Shown: positions 17,410 through 28,011, counted from the first letter of the stretch. The stretch is 64,000 bases of DNA from CAWCXF01 sp963799455 (GCA_963799455.1 CAWCXF010000003.1:8981-72980); one strand, 5' to 3'. The notes: a model not told the origin generated them from the sequence alone. Translations and numbers: made by a program.

Positions 17410-20143
17410 ATGAACGCCGTGGAGATCGAGGAGGCCGTCTCGAAGCTGGCGGCGGAGCCGTTCGACGCGGGCGAGTTCCCCTATGCGTTCCTCGCGGCCT
17501 TCGGTAACAAGGACACGACGATCAAGCGCCTGCGCGCGCGGGAGCAGCAACAAGTCCGACGTCGGCGGGGTCCTCCAGCGTCTCAACATCCACCTGGCCG
17601 TGGCCGAGCCCGGGGAGACCGTCGAGACGCTCGCCCGCCTCCGCGAGAGCCCCAGACCGCCAAGGCGAAGGCCAAGTTGATCCTCGCCACCGACGGCGAG
17701 CAGGTCGAGGCCGAGGAGATCGGCTCGGGCGAGGTCGTGTCGTGCCGCTACGCCGAGCTGGGCGACAACTTCGGCTTCTTCCTGCCGCTCGCGGGCATCT
17801 CGACCGTCGCCGAGGTCAAGAACAACCCCATCGATATCAAGGCGACGGGGCGGCTCAACCGGCTCTACGTGCAGCTCCTGAAGGACAACGCCGACTGGGG
17901 CGCCGCGGCCAAGCGCGGCGACCTGAACCGCTTCATGGCGCGGCTGATCTTCTGCTTCTTCGCCGAGGACACCGGCATCTTCGCCGGCGACGACCTCTTC
18001 ACGGCCACGCTGCGGCGGATGACCGAGGCCGACGGGACCAACACCCGCGACGTCCTGCTGCGGCTGTTCGAGGCCATGAACCAAGACCCGCGATGGCGCT
18101 ACACGAGCCGGCGCGAAATGGGCCGACGTGTTCCCCTTCGTGAACGGCGGCCTCTTCAGGAGGACATCGGCTGCCCGACCTTCACCCGCACCTCGCGGGC
18201 CTACCTGCTACGGGCGGGCGAGCTCGATTGGAAGACGATCAACCCCGACATCTTCGGCTCCATGATCCAGGCCGTGGCCGACGATGACGAGCGCGGCGAG
18301 CTGGGGATGCACTACACCTCGGTCCCGAACATCCAGAAAGTGCTGAACCCGCTCTTTCTCGACGATCTGCGCGAGCAGCTCGAGGCGGCGGGGACGAACA
18401 AGCGCAAACTCTTCAACCTGCGCCAGCGCCTGTCGCGCATCCGGGTGTTCGACCCGGCCTGCGGGTCGGGCAACTTCCTCGTCATCGCCTACATCCGCAT
18501 GCGCGAGATCGAGGACGAGATCATGCGCCGCCGGGGCGAGGCGCTGACCCGGTCCGCGATCGCCTCACCCAGTTCTTCGGGATCGAGATCAAAAGTTTCG
18601 CGGCCGAGATCGCGCGGCTGTCGCTGCTGATTGCGGAGTTCCAGTGCGACGTGCGCTTCATCGGCCAGACCGAGGCCCGGGCGCTGGTCCTGCCGCTCCA
18701 TGCCACCGGGAACATCCGGCAGGGCAACGCGCTGCGAATCGACTGGGAGGAGGTGTGCCCGCCGGTGGCAGTCTCGGTCGAGGAGCAGGATCTGGGTGGG
18801 CCAACGGGGCGGCTGAACCTGGAGAACGAGGCGGAATCAACTGAGGTCATCCTATGCGGCAACCCCCCATACAAGGGCGCACGAAAGCAAGAGCCGCATG
18901 AGAAGAAAGATCTGGAGCTTTGTTTCCGCGGAGATACAGACTACAAAGACGCGGACTATGTTTCTGGATGGTTTCTCAAGGCATTCTCCTACATTAGCGG
19001 CACCAGAAACAGGTTCGCGTTTGTTTCGACGAGTTCTATTTGCCAAGGTGAGCAGGTCCAGTTCATCTGGCCACGCATGTGGGATGCGGGACTCGAATTC
19101 TCTTCTGCCTACTGGCCGTTCAAGTGGAAGAACAACGCCGCCAACAACGCCGGTGTTTACGTCACCATTCTGGGGGTGAGGAATCGATCTCTGTCGACCA
19201 AAGATGATTTTTGACGATATTCAGCGCCGCATTGTCTCGAATATCTCTCCCTATCTGACAGAGGGCGCCGACGTTGTCGTCCAATCCGCAAGCGAGCCCC
19301 TGTCGCCAAACTTCAAAAAAATGATCATGGGAAATATGGCCCGTGACGACGGTCACCTGATCCTGGACGAAGCTGACGTCTCCGGTTTAGTGACGCACTA
19401 CCCAAGCGCCCAGAAATTCATTCGTAGACTGCTGGGAACGAAGGAGATTGTAAGCGGTCAGCTTCGATACGCACTTCACCTATCGTCCAAGAATGAAGGC
19501 GAGTGGGGGCAGATCCCGCCAATCAGGGAGCGCGTGGAAAAGGTTCGTAAATTTCGGCATGAATCTAAAGCCAAGACCACAATCGGTTACGCCTCGGTCC
19601 CACATAGGTTCGCCCAGTATTGTCATAGAGATGAAACAGCGATTGCGATGCCGTCGGTAACGCCCGAGGAGCGGACACATGTGACACCTCTGCTCTTAGA
19701 GCCCGGGCCGATGGTCACGAACCTCGCCTACTTGGTCTATGACTACGACCTCTCGAGCTTCAGCTTGTTGTCTTCAAGGATGCACATCTCGTGGGTGAGA
19801 GGTGTGTCGGGGCGTCATGGCTCCGGCGTGAGGTATACGCCCTCAATCAGCTACCACACTTTCCCTGTCCCGAATCTCACCGAGACCGACAAGGCCAACC
19901 TCACCCGCTGCGCCGAGGACATCCTGCTCGCTCGCGAGGCGCATTTCCCTGCCACCATCGCCGAGCTCTACGACCCCGAGAAGATGCCCGACGACCTCCG
20001 CGCCGCCCATGACCGCAACAACGAAACCCTCGAACGCATCTACATCGGCCGCCGCTTCCGCAACAACACCGAGCGGCTGGAGAAGCTGTTCGACATGTAC
20101 ACGAAGATGACCGCGGCTGACGGGCAGAAGGGCGAGCGCATGA
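17410..20143 (+). pseudogene. Class I DNA methyltransferase (N6-adenine type), frameshifted
   Basis: Large DNA methyltransferase of the YeeA/type IIG-like group. Seen: MNAVEIEEAVSKLAAEPFD at the start, the SAM-binding motif I DPACGSGNFLVIAY (near 18455), the catalytic NPPY motif in CGNPPYKGA (near 18860), a target-recognition region (about 18.9-19.9 kb) and a C-terminal helical part (TLERIYIGRRFRNNTERLEKLF). The frame breaks near 17540, 17650, 18114, 18156, 18565, 19205 and probably 20138. Four of these need one CG/GC added, the rest one base. The repaired product is about 914 residues, usual for the family, and its TGA (20141-20143) overlaps the ATG of the helicase (20140). The segment about 18830-19860 is visibly lower in GC than the rest. 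Confidence 0.82.
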
Positions 20144-22205
20144 CCGGGCACGTGAAGACCGCCCCCTCCGTCTCGGTCCGCTATGCCGCCACCGGCGCCT
20201 CGAAGATCGTCCAACGAGCTCGGCATGCGCGCCATGCAGGAGCGCGCCTATCAGAAGCGCGGCGAACAGTACCTGCTGATCAAGTCGCCCCCCGCCTCGG
20301 GCAAGTCCCGGGCGCTGATGTTCATCGCCCTCGACAAGCTCGAGAACCAGGGGCTGCGTCAGGCGATCATCGTGGTCCCGGAGCGCTCCATCGGCGCCTC
20401 GTTCCGCGACACGGCGCTGTCGCGCCACGGCTTCTGGGCCGACTGGACGGTGGCGCCCCAGTGGAACCTCTGCAACGCCCCCGGCGCCGACGAGCCCTCG
20501 GTCGCGAAGGGCAAGGTGAGGTCGGTGGCGGCTTTCCTCGCCTCCGACGACAAGGCGCTGGTCTGCACCCACGCGACCTTCCGCTTCGCCGTGGACGAGC
20601 TGGGCGTCGACGCCTTCGACGACCGCCTGATCGCGGTGGACGAGTTCCACCACGTCAGCGCCAACCCCGACAACCGGCTCGGCGCCCACCTGCGCGCCTT
20701 CATGGCGCGCGACCGCTGCGCACATCGTCGCCATGACGGGCTCCTACTTCCGCGGTGACGCCGAGGCGGTGCTGATGCCCGAGGACGAGGCGCGGTTCGA
20801 GACCGTGACTTATACCTACTACGAGCAGCTCAACGGCTACGAGCACCTGAAGTCGCTCGACATCGGCTACTACTTCTACTCGGGCCGCTACCTCGACGCG
20901 ATCTCCGAGGTGCTCGACCCCGCGAAGAAGACGATCGTCCACATCCCGAACGTCAACGCCCGCGAGAGTCTTGGGCGACAAGATCAAGGAGGCGGAGGAC
21001 ATCATGCATGCCCTCGGGGAGTGGAAGGGCGCGGACCCCGACACGGGCTTCCAGCTCGTCGAGCAGCCCGACGGCCGCGTCCTGCGGGTGGCCGACCTCG
21101 TGGACGACGACGGCGCGCGGCGCGACCGCGTGATCGGCGCGCTGAAGGACCCCGTGCGCGCGGACGACCGCGACCACGTGGACATCATCATCGCCCTCGG
21201 CATGGCGAAGGAGGGCTTCGACTGGATCTGGTGCGAGCACGCTCTGACGGTGGGCTACCGCTCCTCGCTCACCGAGATCGTGCAGATCATCGGCCGCGCC
21301 ACGCGCGACGCGCCGGGCAAGACCAGCGCGCGGTTCACCAACCTCATCGCGGAGCCCGACGCCTCCGAGGAGACCGTGAACGAGGCCGTCAACGACACGC
21401 TCAAGGCCATCGCGGCGAGCCTGCTGATGGAGCAGGTCCTGGCCCCGCGCTTCCAGTTCACGCCGAAGGACACGGGCCCCAAGGAGGGCTTCGACTACGG
21501 CGAGGGCGGCTACGAGGACGGCAAGACCAATGTGGGCTTCGACGACGCCTCGGGGCAGTTCCACATCCAGATCGCCGGGCTCGTCGAGCCGAAGAGCGAC
21601 GAGGCCAAACGGATCGTCGAGCAGGACATCCGAGGACCTTCACGCATCTCTCCTCCAGGACCGCCAGGCCGTCGAGCGCGGGGTCTTCGATGACGAGACG
21701 CCGCCGGAGGAGTTAACCCAAGTGCGCATGGGCCGGATCATCGCCGACCGGTATCCCGACCTGTCCGACGAGGATCGCGAGGCGGTGCGTCAGCACGCCG
21801 TGGCGGCGATGGCCCTGGTCCAGAAGGCGAAGGCTAACACCCCGCCCATGAGCCCGGCGAGGAGCCGGCGCGGAACACGGCCTTCGTCGATGGGGCCCGG
21901 CAGTTCGTGACAGACGTGACGGAACTCGAGATCGACCTGATCGACCGGATCAACCCGTTCCAGGCGGCCCGCGCCATCCTGTCCAAGGCCATGGACGAGA
22001 GCACGCTGCGCGAGGTCGCGGAGGCCATCGCGCGCAAGCGCATCTCCCTCACCCACGAGGAGGCGCGGATGCTTGGCGGAACGGGCCGTCCGCTTCAGAC
22101 AGGAGCACGGCCGACTGCCGTCGCTTACCTCCGCCGGACGCGTGGGAGCGCAAGATGGCCGAGGGGGTCGCGTCGCTCCAGCGAAAGGCGGCGGCCGATG
22201 CCTGA
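20140..22205 (+). pseudogene. DEAD/DEAH-box helicase (SF2), frameshifted
   Basis: SF2 helicase. Seen: Walker A SPPASGKSRALMFIAL, DEAH-type box IAVDEFHHV, a motif III-like MTGSYFRGD, and motif VI EIVQIIGRATRDAPGK. Start ATG 20140 overlaps the end of the methylase. Frames change near 20203, 20718, 20963, 21633, 21845, 22072 and 22134; all but 21845 (one C) are repaired by one CG/GC. The repaired protein is about 692 residues, ending SLQRKAAADA at TGA 22203-22205. The stop overlaps the next start by 8 bp. Genes of this kind beside an adenine methylase suggest the translocating or restriction part of a modification system. Confidence 0.82.
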
Positions 22206-23412
22206 GCGGAGCGACGCGGACATCCTCGCCGACCTGGGCGTCGAGACCCGCCCCAAGGCCAAGCCCGCGACCACGCCCCGCGAGGCTCGCATCGTCGCGG
22301 GCTTCGAAGACATCCAGAAGTTCATCGAGGAGCACGGACGGCCGCCCCAGCACGGTGAGGACCGGGACATCTTCGAGCGCCTCTATGCGGTGCGGCTCGA
22401 CCGGCTCCGCGCGCAGCCCGACTGCATGGCTCTCCTGGCGGACCTCGACCACCAGGGGCTGCTGTCGCGCCTCCCATGATGCGGAAGCCCAAGCCCCCGC
22501 CGCGATGGACGACGACGCGCTCCTCGCCGCCCTGGGCGTGGAGCCGGGGGTGGGCGGCATCACCGAGCTGAGGCATGTGCGGTCACAGTCCGACAGGCGA
22601 GCGGCCGAGGAAGTCGCGACCCGCCATCCCTGCGCCGACTTCGACAGCTTCGAGCCCCTCTTCGAGGCGGTGAAGGCCGACATCGCCGAGGGGCGCCGGC
22701 GGACCCGGCGCTTCGAGCGCAAGGCCGAGATCGAGATGGGCCGCTTCTTCATCGTCGACGGGCTGACCGCCTACGTCGCCGAGGCCGGCGAGGCGTTCGT
22801 CAACGAGTCCGGCAACCGGGACCAGCGGCTGCGCGTGATCTTCGACAACGGCACGGAGAGCAATCTGCTGTCACGCTCGCTTCAGAAGGCACTGACCGAG
22901 GACAAGGCGGGCCGCCGCGTGACCGAGCCCGACGCGGGCCCGCTGTTCGACCACGAAGACGAGATGCGAGGGCGACGAGACCGGGACGATCTACGTGCTG
23001 CGGAGCCTTTCCGATCATCCGCGAGATCGCGCGGAGCCGCGAGGTCATCCACAAGATCGGGGTCACCGGCGGGAAGCGTCGAGACCGACGCTTCGCGAAC
23101 GCCGCCCGGGAACCGACCTTCCTGATGGCCGAGGTCGAGGTGGTCGAGACCTACCGCCTGATCGACATCCAACGGACGGCACTCGAGAACCTGCTGCACC
23201 GGTTCTTCGCCCCCGGACGCCTCGACATCACGATCCGGGACCGCTTCGGGGAGCCGATCAAGCCGCGGGAGTGGTTCGTCGTACCCCTGGACGCGATCCG
23301 CGAGGCGGTCGATCGCATACAGGACGGCAGCCTACCGGAGTACGAGTATAGGCCAGAGCAGGGGCGGCTCGTCGGACTTGCCGGCGATAAGGGGATCGCG
23401 AACAACTTTTGA
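22198..23412 (+). pseudogene. GIY-YIG (T5orf172/MUG113-like) nuclease, frameshifted
   Basis: Putative endonuclease partner. Starts MPERSDADILADLGVE at ATG 22198. The middle has an RDQRLRVIFDNGTESN segment. The C-terminal part has the GIY-YIG fold in the T5orf172/MUG113 form: GTIYVLRS, then HKIGVTGGK, then the Glu-bearing ENLLHRFFAPGRLDI and KPREWFVVPL. Frames break near 22470, 22968, 23017, 23078 (one CG each) and 23087 (one C). The repaired length is about 407 residues. It overlaps the helicase gene by 8 bp, so the three genes form one operon. Confidence 0.78.
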
Positions 23413-23698
23413 CACAAGGCGCATTCCGTCAAGAGTTGTGGGCCCGAGGACCAGCAGGGCCGGGACCTGCGATGGCGCGGCGGAGGGCAGCCAAGGGGCG
23501 AAGCGTCAAGAGTGGCAGCGCAGAAGACCCATGGAAGATCAGCCGCGAGGGACTGATAGCGCTCCGGCACCACCATGGGTGGCGCCGATCGGCAAGCTAC
23601 GAGAGCATCGTTGTCCCAGTTGGACTGTAGTTTAACTGGGACAGGGGTAGCCCTGCTCCCACCAAGGGGTTACGAGCCATCGTGCAAGGGGGGTTCAA
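23413..23698. other. Gap before the serine recombinase
   Basis: 286 bp without a convincing gene. A 73-codon open frame beginning at a TTG at 23409 was not accepted. It holds the inverted repeat at 23612-23643 described separately. Confidence 0.5.
23612..23643. repeat. Inverted repeat, possible recombinase site
   Basis: TGTCCCAGTT and its exact complement AACTGGGACA, 12 bp apart, 56 bp before the ATG of a serine recombinase. A roughly 32-bp two-armed site next to the gene is the form of a res or crossover site I for this enzyme class; it could also be an operator. Confidence 0.55.
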
Positions 23699-24373
23699 AT
23701 GGGACACTCGCCGCCGCGCGCTGCGCTCTACTGCCGGGTCTCGACGAGGGATCAGTCCTGCGAGCGCCAGGAGCGCGACCTCGCGTCCTTCGCGGCGCGG
23801 TCGGGCTACGAGGTCATGGGCATCTTCAAGGAGACCGCCTCTGGTGCGCGGAACGACCGGCGCGAGCGCGCCCGGGTCATGGCGCTGGCTCAGGCCCGCG
23901 GAATCGACGCCGTGCTCGTGACCGAGCTGTCGCGCTGGGGCCGGAGCACCCCTGACTTGATCGGGACGTTGCGCGAGCTCGCCGCTCGCGGCGTGTCGGT
24001 GGTCGCGCTCGGCGGCATGACGTTCGACCTCACGACGCCGCACGGTCGGATGATGGCGACGCTTCTGTCGGGCATCGCAGAGTTCGAGCGCGAGCTGACG
24101 GTCGAGCGCGTCCGTTCGGGCCTGGCCGCGGCCCGGGCGCGAGGGAAGGCGCTGGGGCGCCAGCCCGGCCAGCGGCCGAAGTCGGATCGCCTGGCGCCCA
24201 GGGTGCTCGAGCTGATCGGGGAGGGACGCAGCTACCGTCAGGTCGGCCGTGAGGTGGGGCTGAGCAAGAACACCGTGGCCGAGATCATGAAGCGGCAGGG
24301 CGTGGCGGCTTCTCGGTCGACTGACGAGATGGGCTGTGACGAGGCAGCGGACGGCCAGGGAGGGGCGTCGTGA
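23699..24373 (+). CDS. Serine recombinase (resolvase/invertase family)
   Basis: A 224-residue small serine recombinase. Seen: ALYCRVSTRDQ with the catalytic Ser near residue 15, then SGARNDRRERA, LSRWGRSTPDL with the conserved Arg residues, the long E-helix region FERELTVERVRSGLAAARARGK, and a C-terminal HTH (SYRQVGREVGLSKNTVAEI). Its TGA overlaps the GTG of the next gene (GTGA). It lies outside the 25.9-kb transposon and is a different enzyme from the resolvase at 47.8 kb. Confidence 0.88.
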   Translation: MGHSPPRAALYCRVSTRDQSCERQERDLASFAARSGYEVMGIFKETASGARNDRRERARVMALAQARGIDAVLVTELSRWGRSTPDLIGTLRELAARGVSVVALGGMTFDLTTPHGRMMATLLSGIAEFERELTVERVRSGLAAARARGKALGRQPGQRPKSDRLAPRVLELIGEGRSYRQVGREVGLSKNTVAEIMKRQGVAASRSTDEMGCDEAADGQGGAS

Positions 24374-24870
24374 GCGAGCAGGTAATGGTCACCCCGAGCG
24401 AGCCACTCACGGTCAAGTTCGGCAGGTTCGACTTCCGAGGCTACTCGGGGCCGAGCATGGGGGCAGCCGTGATCTGTGAGCATCGTCCCATCGGGATGGC
24501 GAGCGTGCGGCTCCGCGATGTGTCGGGAACGTCGGTGACGATGGAGTACGCGGAGCACGCGACGCGGATGTGGCGGGAGCACCTGGCAGAGTATCCGTTG
24601 GCGAAGATCGCTTTCGTGGACATCGTCGAGGATTCCTATCTCGGGAGACCGACCAAGCCGGCCAAGAGGCGGATGGTCTGTGAAGGATGGGTCGAACGAC
24701 GGGGGTGGTTCGGACGGCGGAAGCGGTTGGAGGACCCCGAGGTCGTCCCCCGGGCCGATGAGTTGCGGGCGATCACGGATGTCAGCTCGCAGCCATACCG
24801 ACTGCCCCCGGAGCTGTGGCTCGATCTTCGCCTCCCCCCAGATGTGAGAGACTGGCCGATATTGGAGTGA
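24370..24870 (+). CDS. Unknown protein coupled to the recombinase
   Basis: A 166-residue protein from GTG 24370, overlapping the recombinase stop by 4 bases. Contains FGRFDFRGYSGPSMGAAVI and a basic stretch (WVERRGWFGRRKRLEDP). No family recognised and no membrane segment. The tight coupling suggests a role with the recombinase (for example a directionality or accessory factor), but this is an inference. Confidence 0.6.
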   Translation: MSEQVMVTPSEPLTVKFGRFDFRGYSGPSMGAAVICEHRPIGMASVRLRDVSGTSVTMEYAEHATRMWREHLAEYPLAKIAFVDIVEDSYLGRPTKPAKRRMVCEGWVERRGWFGRRKRLEDPEVVPRADELRAITDVSSQPYRLPPELWLDLRLPPDVRDWPILE

Positions 24871-25016
24871 GCTTGCGCATCGGCGTTGTTGCAGACCCCA
24901 CCTCGTCGATCTGGGCTCGCACTCTGACGGGATGGTGGAGAGCGACCCGATGACGGACGACGATCGCGATAGCTCCCCGACGGCGAGCAAGCTTCGCGCC
25001 GTGCTGTCGCATCGGA

Positions 25017-25399
25017 TTATGCGGATCGCCAGGCCGAAGCCGCATCCTTCTGCCAGCCCTGGCGGTGCAACAGCGGCGCGTCGTCGTCGAAGGCGGCGTA
25101 GCCGAGGCAGAGATAGGCCGCGAGCTCCCAGCGCGCGGGCACGTCGAGCAGCCGCTCGACGGCTTGGGGCTCGAGGATCGAGACCATCCCCATGCCGAGG
25201 TTCTCGGCGCGGGCCGGGATCCAGAGCGTGTGCACGGCCATGGCGGTGGACTGGTGCAGCGTGCGGGGCATGGTGCGCCGCCCCAGCCCGTGGCCCTCGG
25301 GCGGGTCGGTGTCGGTGAACACGGCGAGCTGCACGAGCGCCGCGTCGAGGCCTGCGAGCTTGAGCCGGGCGTAGGCGGCGCGGCGCTCGCCCTCCTAGC
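25017..25399 (-). pseudogene. bluB: bluB 3' part, cut by the 25.9-kb transposon
   Basis: C-terminal about 125 residues of BluB (5,6-dimethylbenzimidazole synthase, which makes the lower ligand of B12 from FMNH2). Seen: VQLAVFTDTDPPEGHGLGR, then MAVHTLWIPARAENLGMGM, then LAAYLCLGYAAFDDD, all typical of this nitroreductase-like family. The 5' part is 25.9 kb away at 51283-51580 on the same strand, and the two read in one frame once the transposon is removed. The last residues (after GWQKDA) look atypical, so the 3' end may also have been changed. Confidence 0.85.
25394..25399. repeat. Target duplication CCTAGC, left of the transposon
   Basis: CCTAGC at 25394-25399 is repeated at 51283-51288, directly outside the TGTA ends of the transposon. 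Confidence 0.85.
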
Positions 25400-25540
25400 T
25401 GTAACGGCTTGAGATCATCCGTGGTCGGGCGCGAGATCATCGACGGTTTCGGCTCGGATTGCTTGCGACCATCCGGCGGCCTGGGCTCGGATTGCGTGAG
25501 ACCGGGCGCAGATTGCTTGCGACAAGCGCGGACCACTGAG
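25400..25540. repeat. Left-end repeat array of the transposon
   Basis: After the terminal repeat, units such as GGCTCGGATTGCTTGCGACC (from about 25451), GGCTCGGATTGCGTGAGACC (from about 25483) and CAGATTGCTTGCGAC follow about 25-30 bp apart. They are likely binding sites for the transposase, as in Tn7/Tn5053-type ends. Confidence 0.7.
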
Positions 25541-25853
25541 ACGTCTGCCGGTGCAGCGGAATCGGGATCGGTCGCCAAACCGGCCGTTCGACGACATCCG
25601 TGGGCCGGGCCGCACCGCGGGGACCCTGCGGCCGCTCGCCAATTCGTTCCCCCCGGTCCACTTCTCATCGATGAGTTTCATCGGGGCATGAGCTTCAAGG
25701 ACAGGGTCATGCTCTAGCCGGTCTGCGGCCGGGTGGGACGGCGGATGCCGGCCGAGACCGCGTGCCGTCCGACGTGAGGGCGGAGCGGCGTCGTCCCCCT
25801 GTCACAGACCTGGGCTAGCCATGGAGGGGCCCTCCCTCAAAGGAAGACCCCCT
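25541..25853. other. Gap inside the left end of the transposon
   Basis: No confident gene. A 102-codon open frame over the repeats (25409-25717) is a by-product of the repeats. A good AAAGGAAGA ribosome site for the phosphatase lies at about 25838-25846. Confidence 0.5.
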
Positions 25854-26670
25854 ATGTCCCGATCCGCCCTGATCGCGATCTGCGCCTGGGCGCTCGCCGC
25901 GGCCGCCCCGGCCACCGCCGCCACGTTCAAGTTCATCCGCCATGCTGAAAGCACCACGAATGTCGGTGATCTGACCGGTGATGTCCTCGATCCCGATCTG
26001 ACCGCGCTTGGACGGCAGCAAGCCCTCGACCTCCTCGACGCGCTACGCGGCGTCGACATCACGACGATTTACGTTACGAGCTTCCGGCGGACCTCCCTCA
26101 CCATCGCTCCTACGGCCGACGCGCTCGGTCTCACTCCCATCGTCGTGCCCGAGATCCGCGAATGGGACTTCGGCAACGAAGCCATCGGCGACGATTTCCT
26201 CGCGCGGGGCGATCAACTCTATGCTCGAGATGTTCGGGGCTTGGCTCTTGGGCGACACAACCGCACGGCTCGAGGGGCGCCCGAGCTCCAAGTCGCTCGA
26301 CGAGCTGCGCGCGCGCGTCGTGCCCGGTTATCAGGGAATCGTCGACCGGCACCGGGACGAGGATGGGGTCGTTGCGATCGTCGGCCATGGCGGGTCGATC
26401 GGCTGGGTCCTGCCGTCCTTCGCCGCCAACGTCTCCCTTCCGTTCGGCCTGACCAACGGGCTGGCGAACACGGGCATCATCGATGTCGCGCTCGATGCCT
26501 CTGGCACGCCGTTCGTGACTGAGTGGGACGGGATCGCGTTCGAGGCGAACGGTCCGGTCGTGGCGCCCGTGCCGCTCCCCGCGGGCGGGCTGCTGCTGCT
26601 CACCGCGATCGGCGGCCTCGCCGTCCGCCGCATCGCCCGCGGGCCGGGGCGCGCGTCGCAGCCCGTGTGA
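25854..26670 (+). pseudogene. Exported histidine phosphatase with VPLPA-type C-terminal tail, frameshifted
   Basis: Phosphoglycerate-mutase-like phosphatase. Seen: a signal peptide (MSRSALIAICAWALAAAAP), the catalytic FIRHAES (RHG-type motif), a second His in VAIVGHGGSIGW, and a C terminus with VPLPAGGLLLLTAIGGLAV followed by basic residues, the VPLPA-CTERM sorting signal of Rhodobacterales. The frame changes near 26222; adding one CG/GC gives about 272 residues in one frame. The start at 25854 follows a clear ribosome site. It would act outside the inner membrane, possibly linked to an exopolysaccharide-associated sorting route. Confidence 0.8.
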
Positions 26671-26925
26671 TCGACTTTGATACGAGGATGATGCAGGGCG
26701 CCCCGGTCACGGGTGGGACGTCACCTCCGAGCGCCGGAGCAGAGGAACGCCCGACGATGCCGGCGGCTGCGAGTCAGGGCGCGCCTCAGCGGGCGGTCGT
26801 GTGGAGACGTGCGGCGCCCCAGGGGTTGAGGAGCATCGGCGCGAAGCGGATCGCGGCGAGGAGGCGTGATACGGAAGCCCGCCTCCGAGGCGCGGCCTTC
26901 TCCAGCGATCATTGATGGCGCCCCC

Positions 26926-28011
26926 TCATCGGCGCGCAAGCGCGGGGGGCGGCGCGATCACGAGGCCCAGCGCGTTGCCGCTGGCGACGATCCGGATCGG
27001 CAGGGCGGCCGCCGGGTCGGGCCTATCGAGGGCGAAGCGTTCGTTCCTTTGCAGGCCAAGCAGGATCGAGATCATCCAAGGCGACGCCACGGGCGTCAGG
27101 TGGCCCGCCCCGCGCGCCGCGGCGCCGCTGGTGTCGATCACCGTCACGTCGAGGTCGGAGAGCGCGGCGAGGTCGTCGATCGTGCCCAGACGGCCGCCGC
27201 CGCTCAGCCATCCCGACAGGCGCAACGCCCGGTCTCGCCCCGACGCGAAGATCACGAAGGGCTCGGGCAGCGCGTCGATCGGCGCAACCTGCGCGCGGAA
27301 CACGTCCAAGTCAACGTCGGGCGAGATGAGGGCCACGTCGCCCAGCTCGTCCCAGAGGCCGCCGCCGGTGCGCAACGCACGGCTCCGGAGCGTCTCCAGC
27401 AGGAGCTGGGATCCGAGGGAGTGGGCGACCAGCGTGATGCTGTCCACCGGGGTCGCGGCCACGAGGTCGATCAGGTCCTCGAGGCCGTCCCGCGCAAAGA
27501 GAACGCTGTCGCGGTCGTAGAGGTAGTTGCCCGCCGAGGCGGCGGACGGCCAGGAATACAGGATCGGCACGCCGGTTGTCTCGAAGTCGTGGGTCATCTG
27601 CGCGAAGCGGTAGAGACCTTCGGCGAAGTTCGTGTTGTAGCCATGGGTGAACACGACGACGTCGCGCGAACCGGGCGGCAGCGCCGCCAGCCGCGTGGCG
27701 ATCTCGGACCGGAACGCGCCGGCGTCGCGCGTCAGGGCCGCGTCGGTGACGACGAACTCCGTCGCCGAGTCGGGCGTGGCGCCTGGCCAGGCGACGGTGC
27801 CCGACACATGGCCGGGCGGCACCGCGACGGAATATCGCCCGTAGGTTGGGACGGGCTGCCGTTCGGCGCCGAAGTCCGCGCTCCGCCCGATCCGCTCGCG
27901 CGTCGTGGCGACGAGGATCTCATGCGTGGTGCCAGGCGCGCGATCGACGAGGGCGAGCTCGCCGCGCGGCGCGCAGGCCGCGAGCAGGAGGACGAGGAGG
28001 ATGGGACGCAT
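26926..28011 (-). CDS. Alpha/beta-hydrolase lipoprotein (DUF900)
   Basis: A 361-residue protein from ATG 28011. The N terminus is a lipoprotein signal (MRPILLVLLLAACAPRG) with Cys in the LAAC lipobox. The hydrolase domain has VVVFTHGYNTNFAEGLYRF and the nucleophile motif LVAHSLGSQLLLE (GxSxG variant AHSLGS), as in DUF900 proteins. Its start lies 2 bases after the stop of the ABC permease, so it is the last gene of the efflux operon. Substrate unknown; anchored in the outer or inner membrane. Confidence 0.85.
   Translation of the reverse strand: MRPILLVLLLAACAPRGELALVDRAPGTTHEILVATTRERIGRSADFGAERQPVPTYGRYSVAVPPGHVSGTVAWPGATPDSATEFVVTDAALTRDAGAFRSEIATRLAALPPGSRDVVVFTHGYNTNFAEGLYRFAQMTHDFETTGVPILYSWPSAASAGNYLYDRDSVLFARDGLEDLIDLVAATPVDSITLVAHSLGSQLLLETLRSRALRTGGGLWDELGDVALISPDVDLDVFRAQVAPIDALPEPFVIFASGRDRALRLSGWLSGGGRLGTIDDLAALSDLDVTVIDTSGAAARGAGHLTPVASPWMISILLGLQRNERFALDRPDPAAALPIRIVASGNALGLVIAPPPALARR

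Noticed and set aside
17410..23412. Calling the island BREX, DISARM or type I restriction
   Set aside because: No BrxL/PglZ, no DrmA/B/C and no HsdS/HsdR features were seen; only methylase, helicase and GIY-YIG parts.
23409..23630. 73-codon frame after the nuclease gene
   Set aside because: Starts at a TTG overlapping the stop, no ribosome site and no recognisable domain.
25409..25717. 102-codon gene at the left transposon end
   Set aside because: It translates the end repeats and has no family match.
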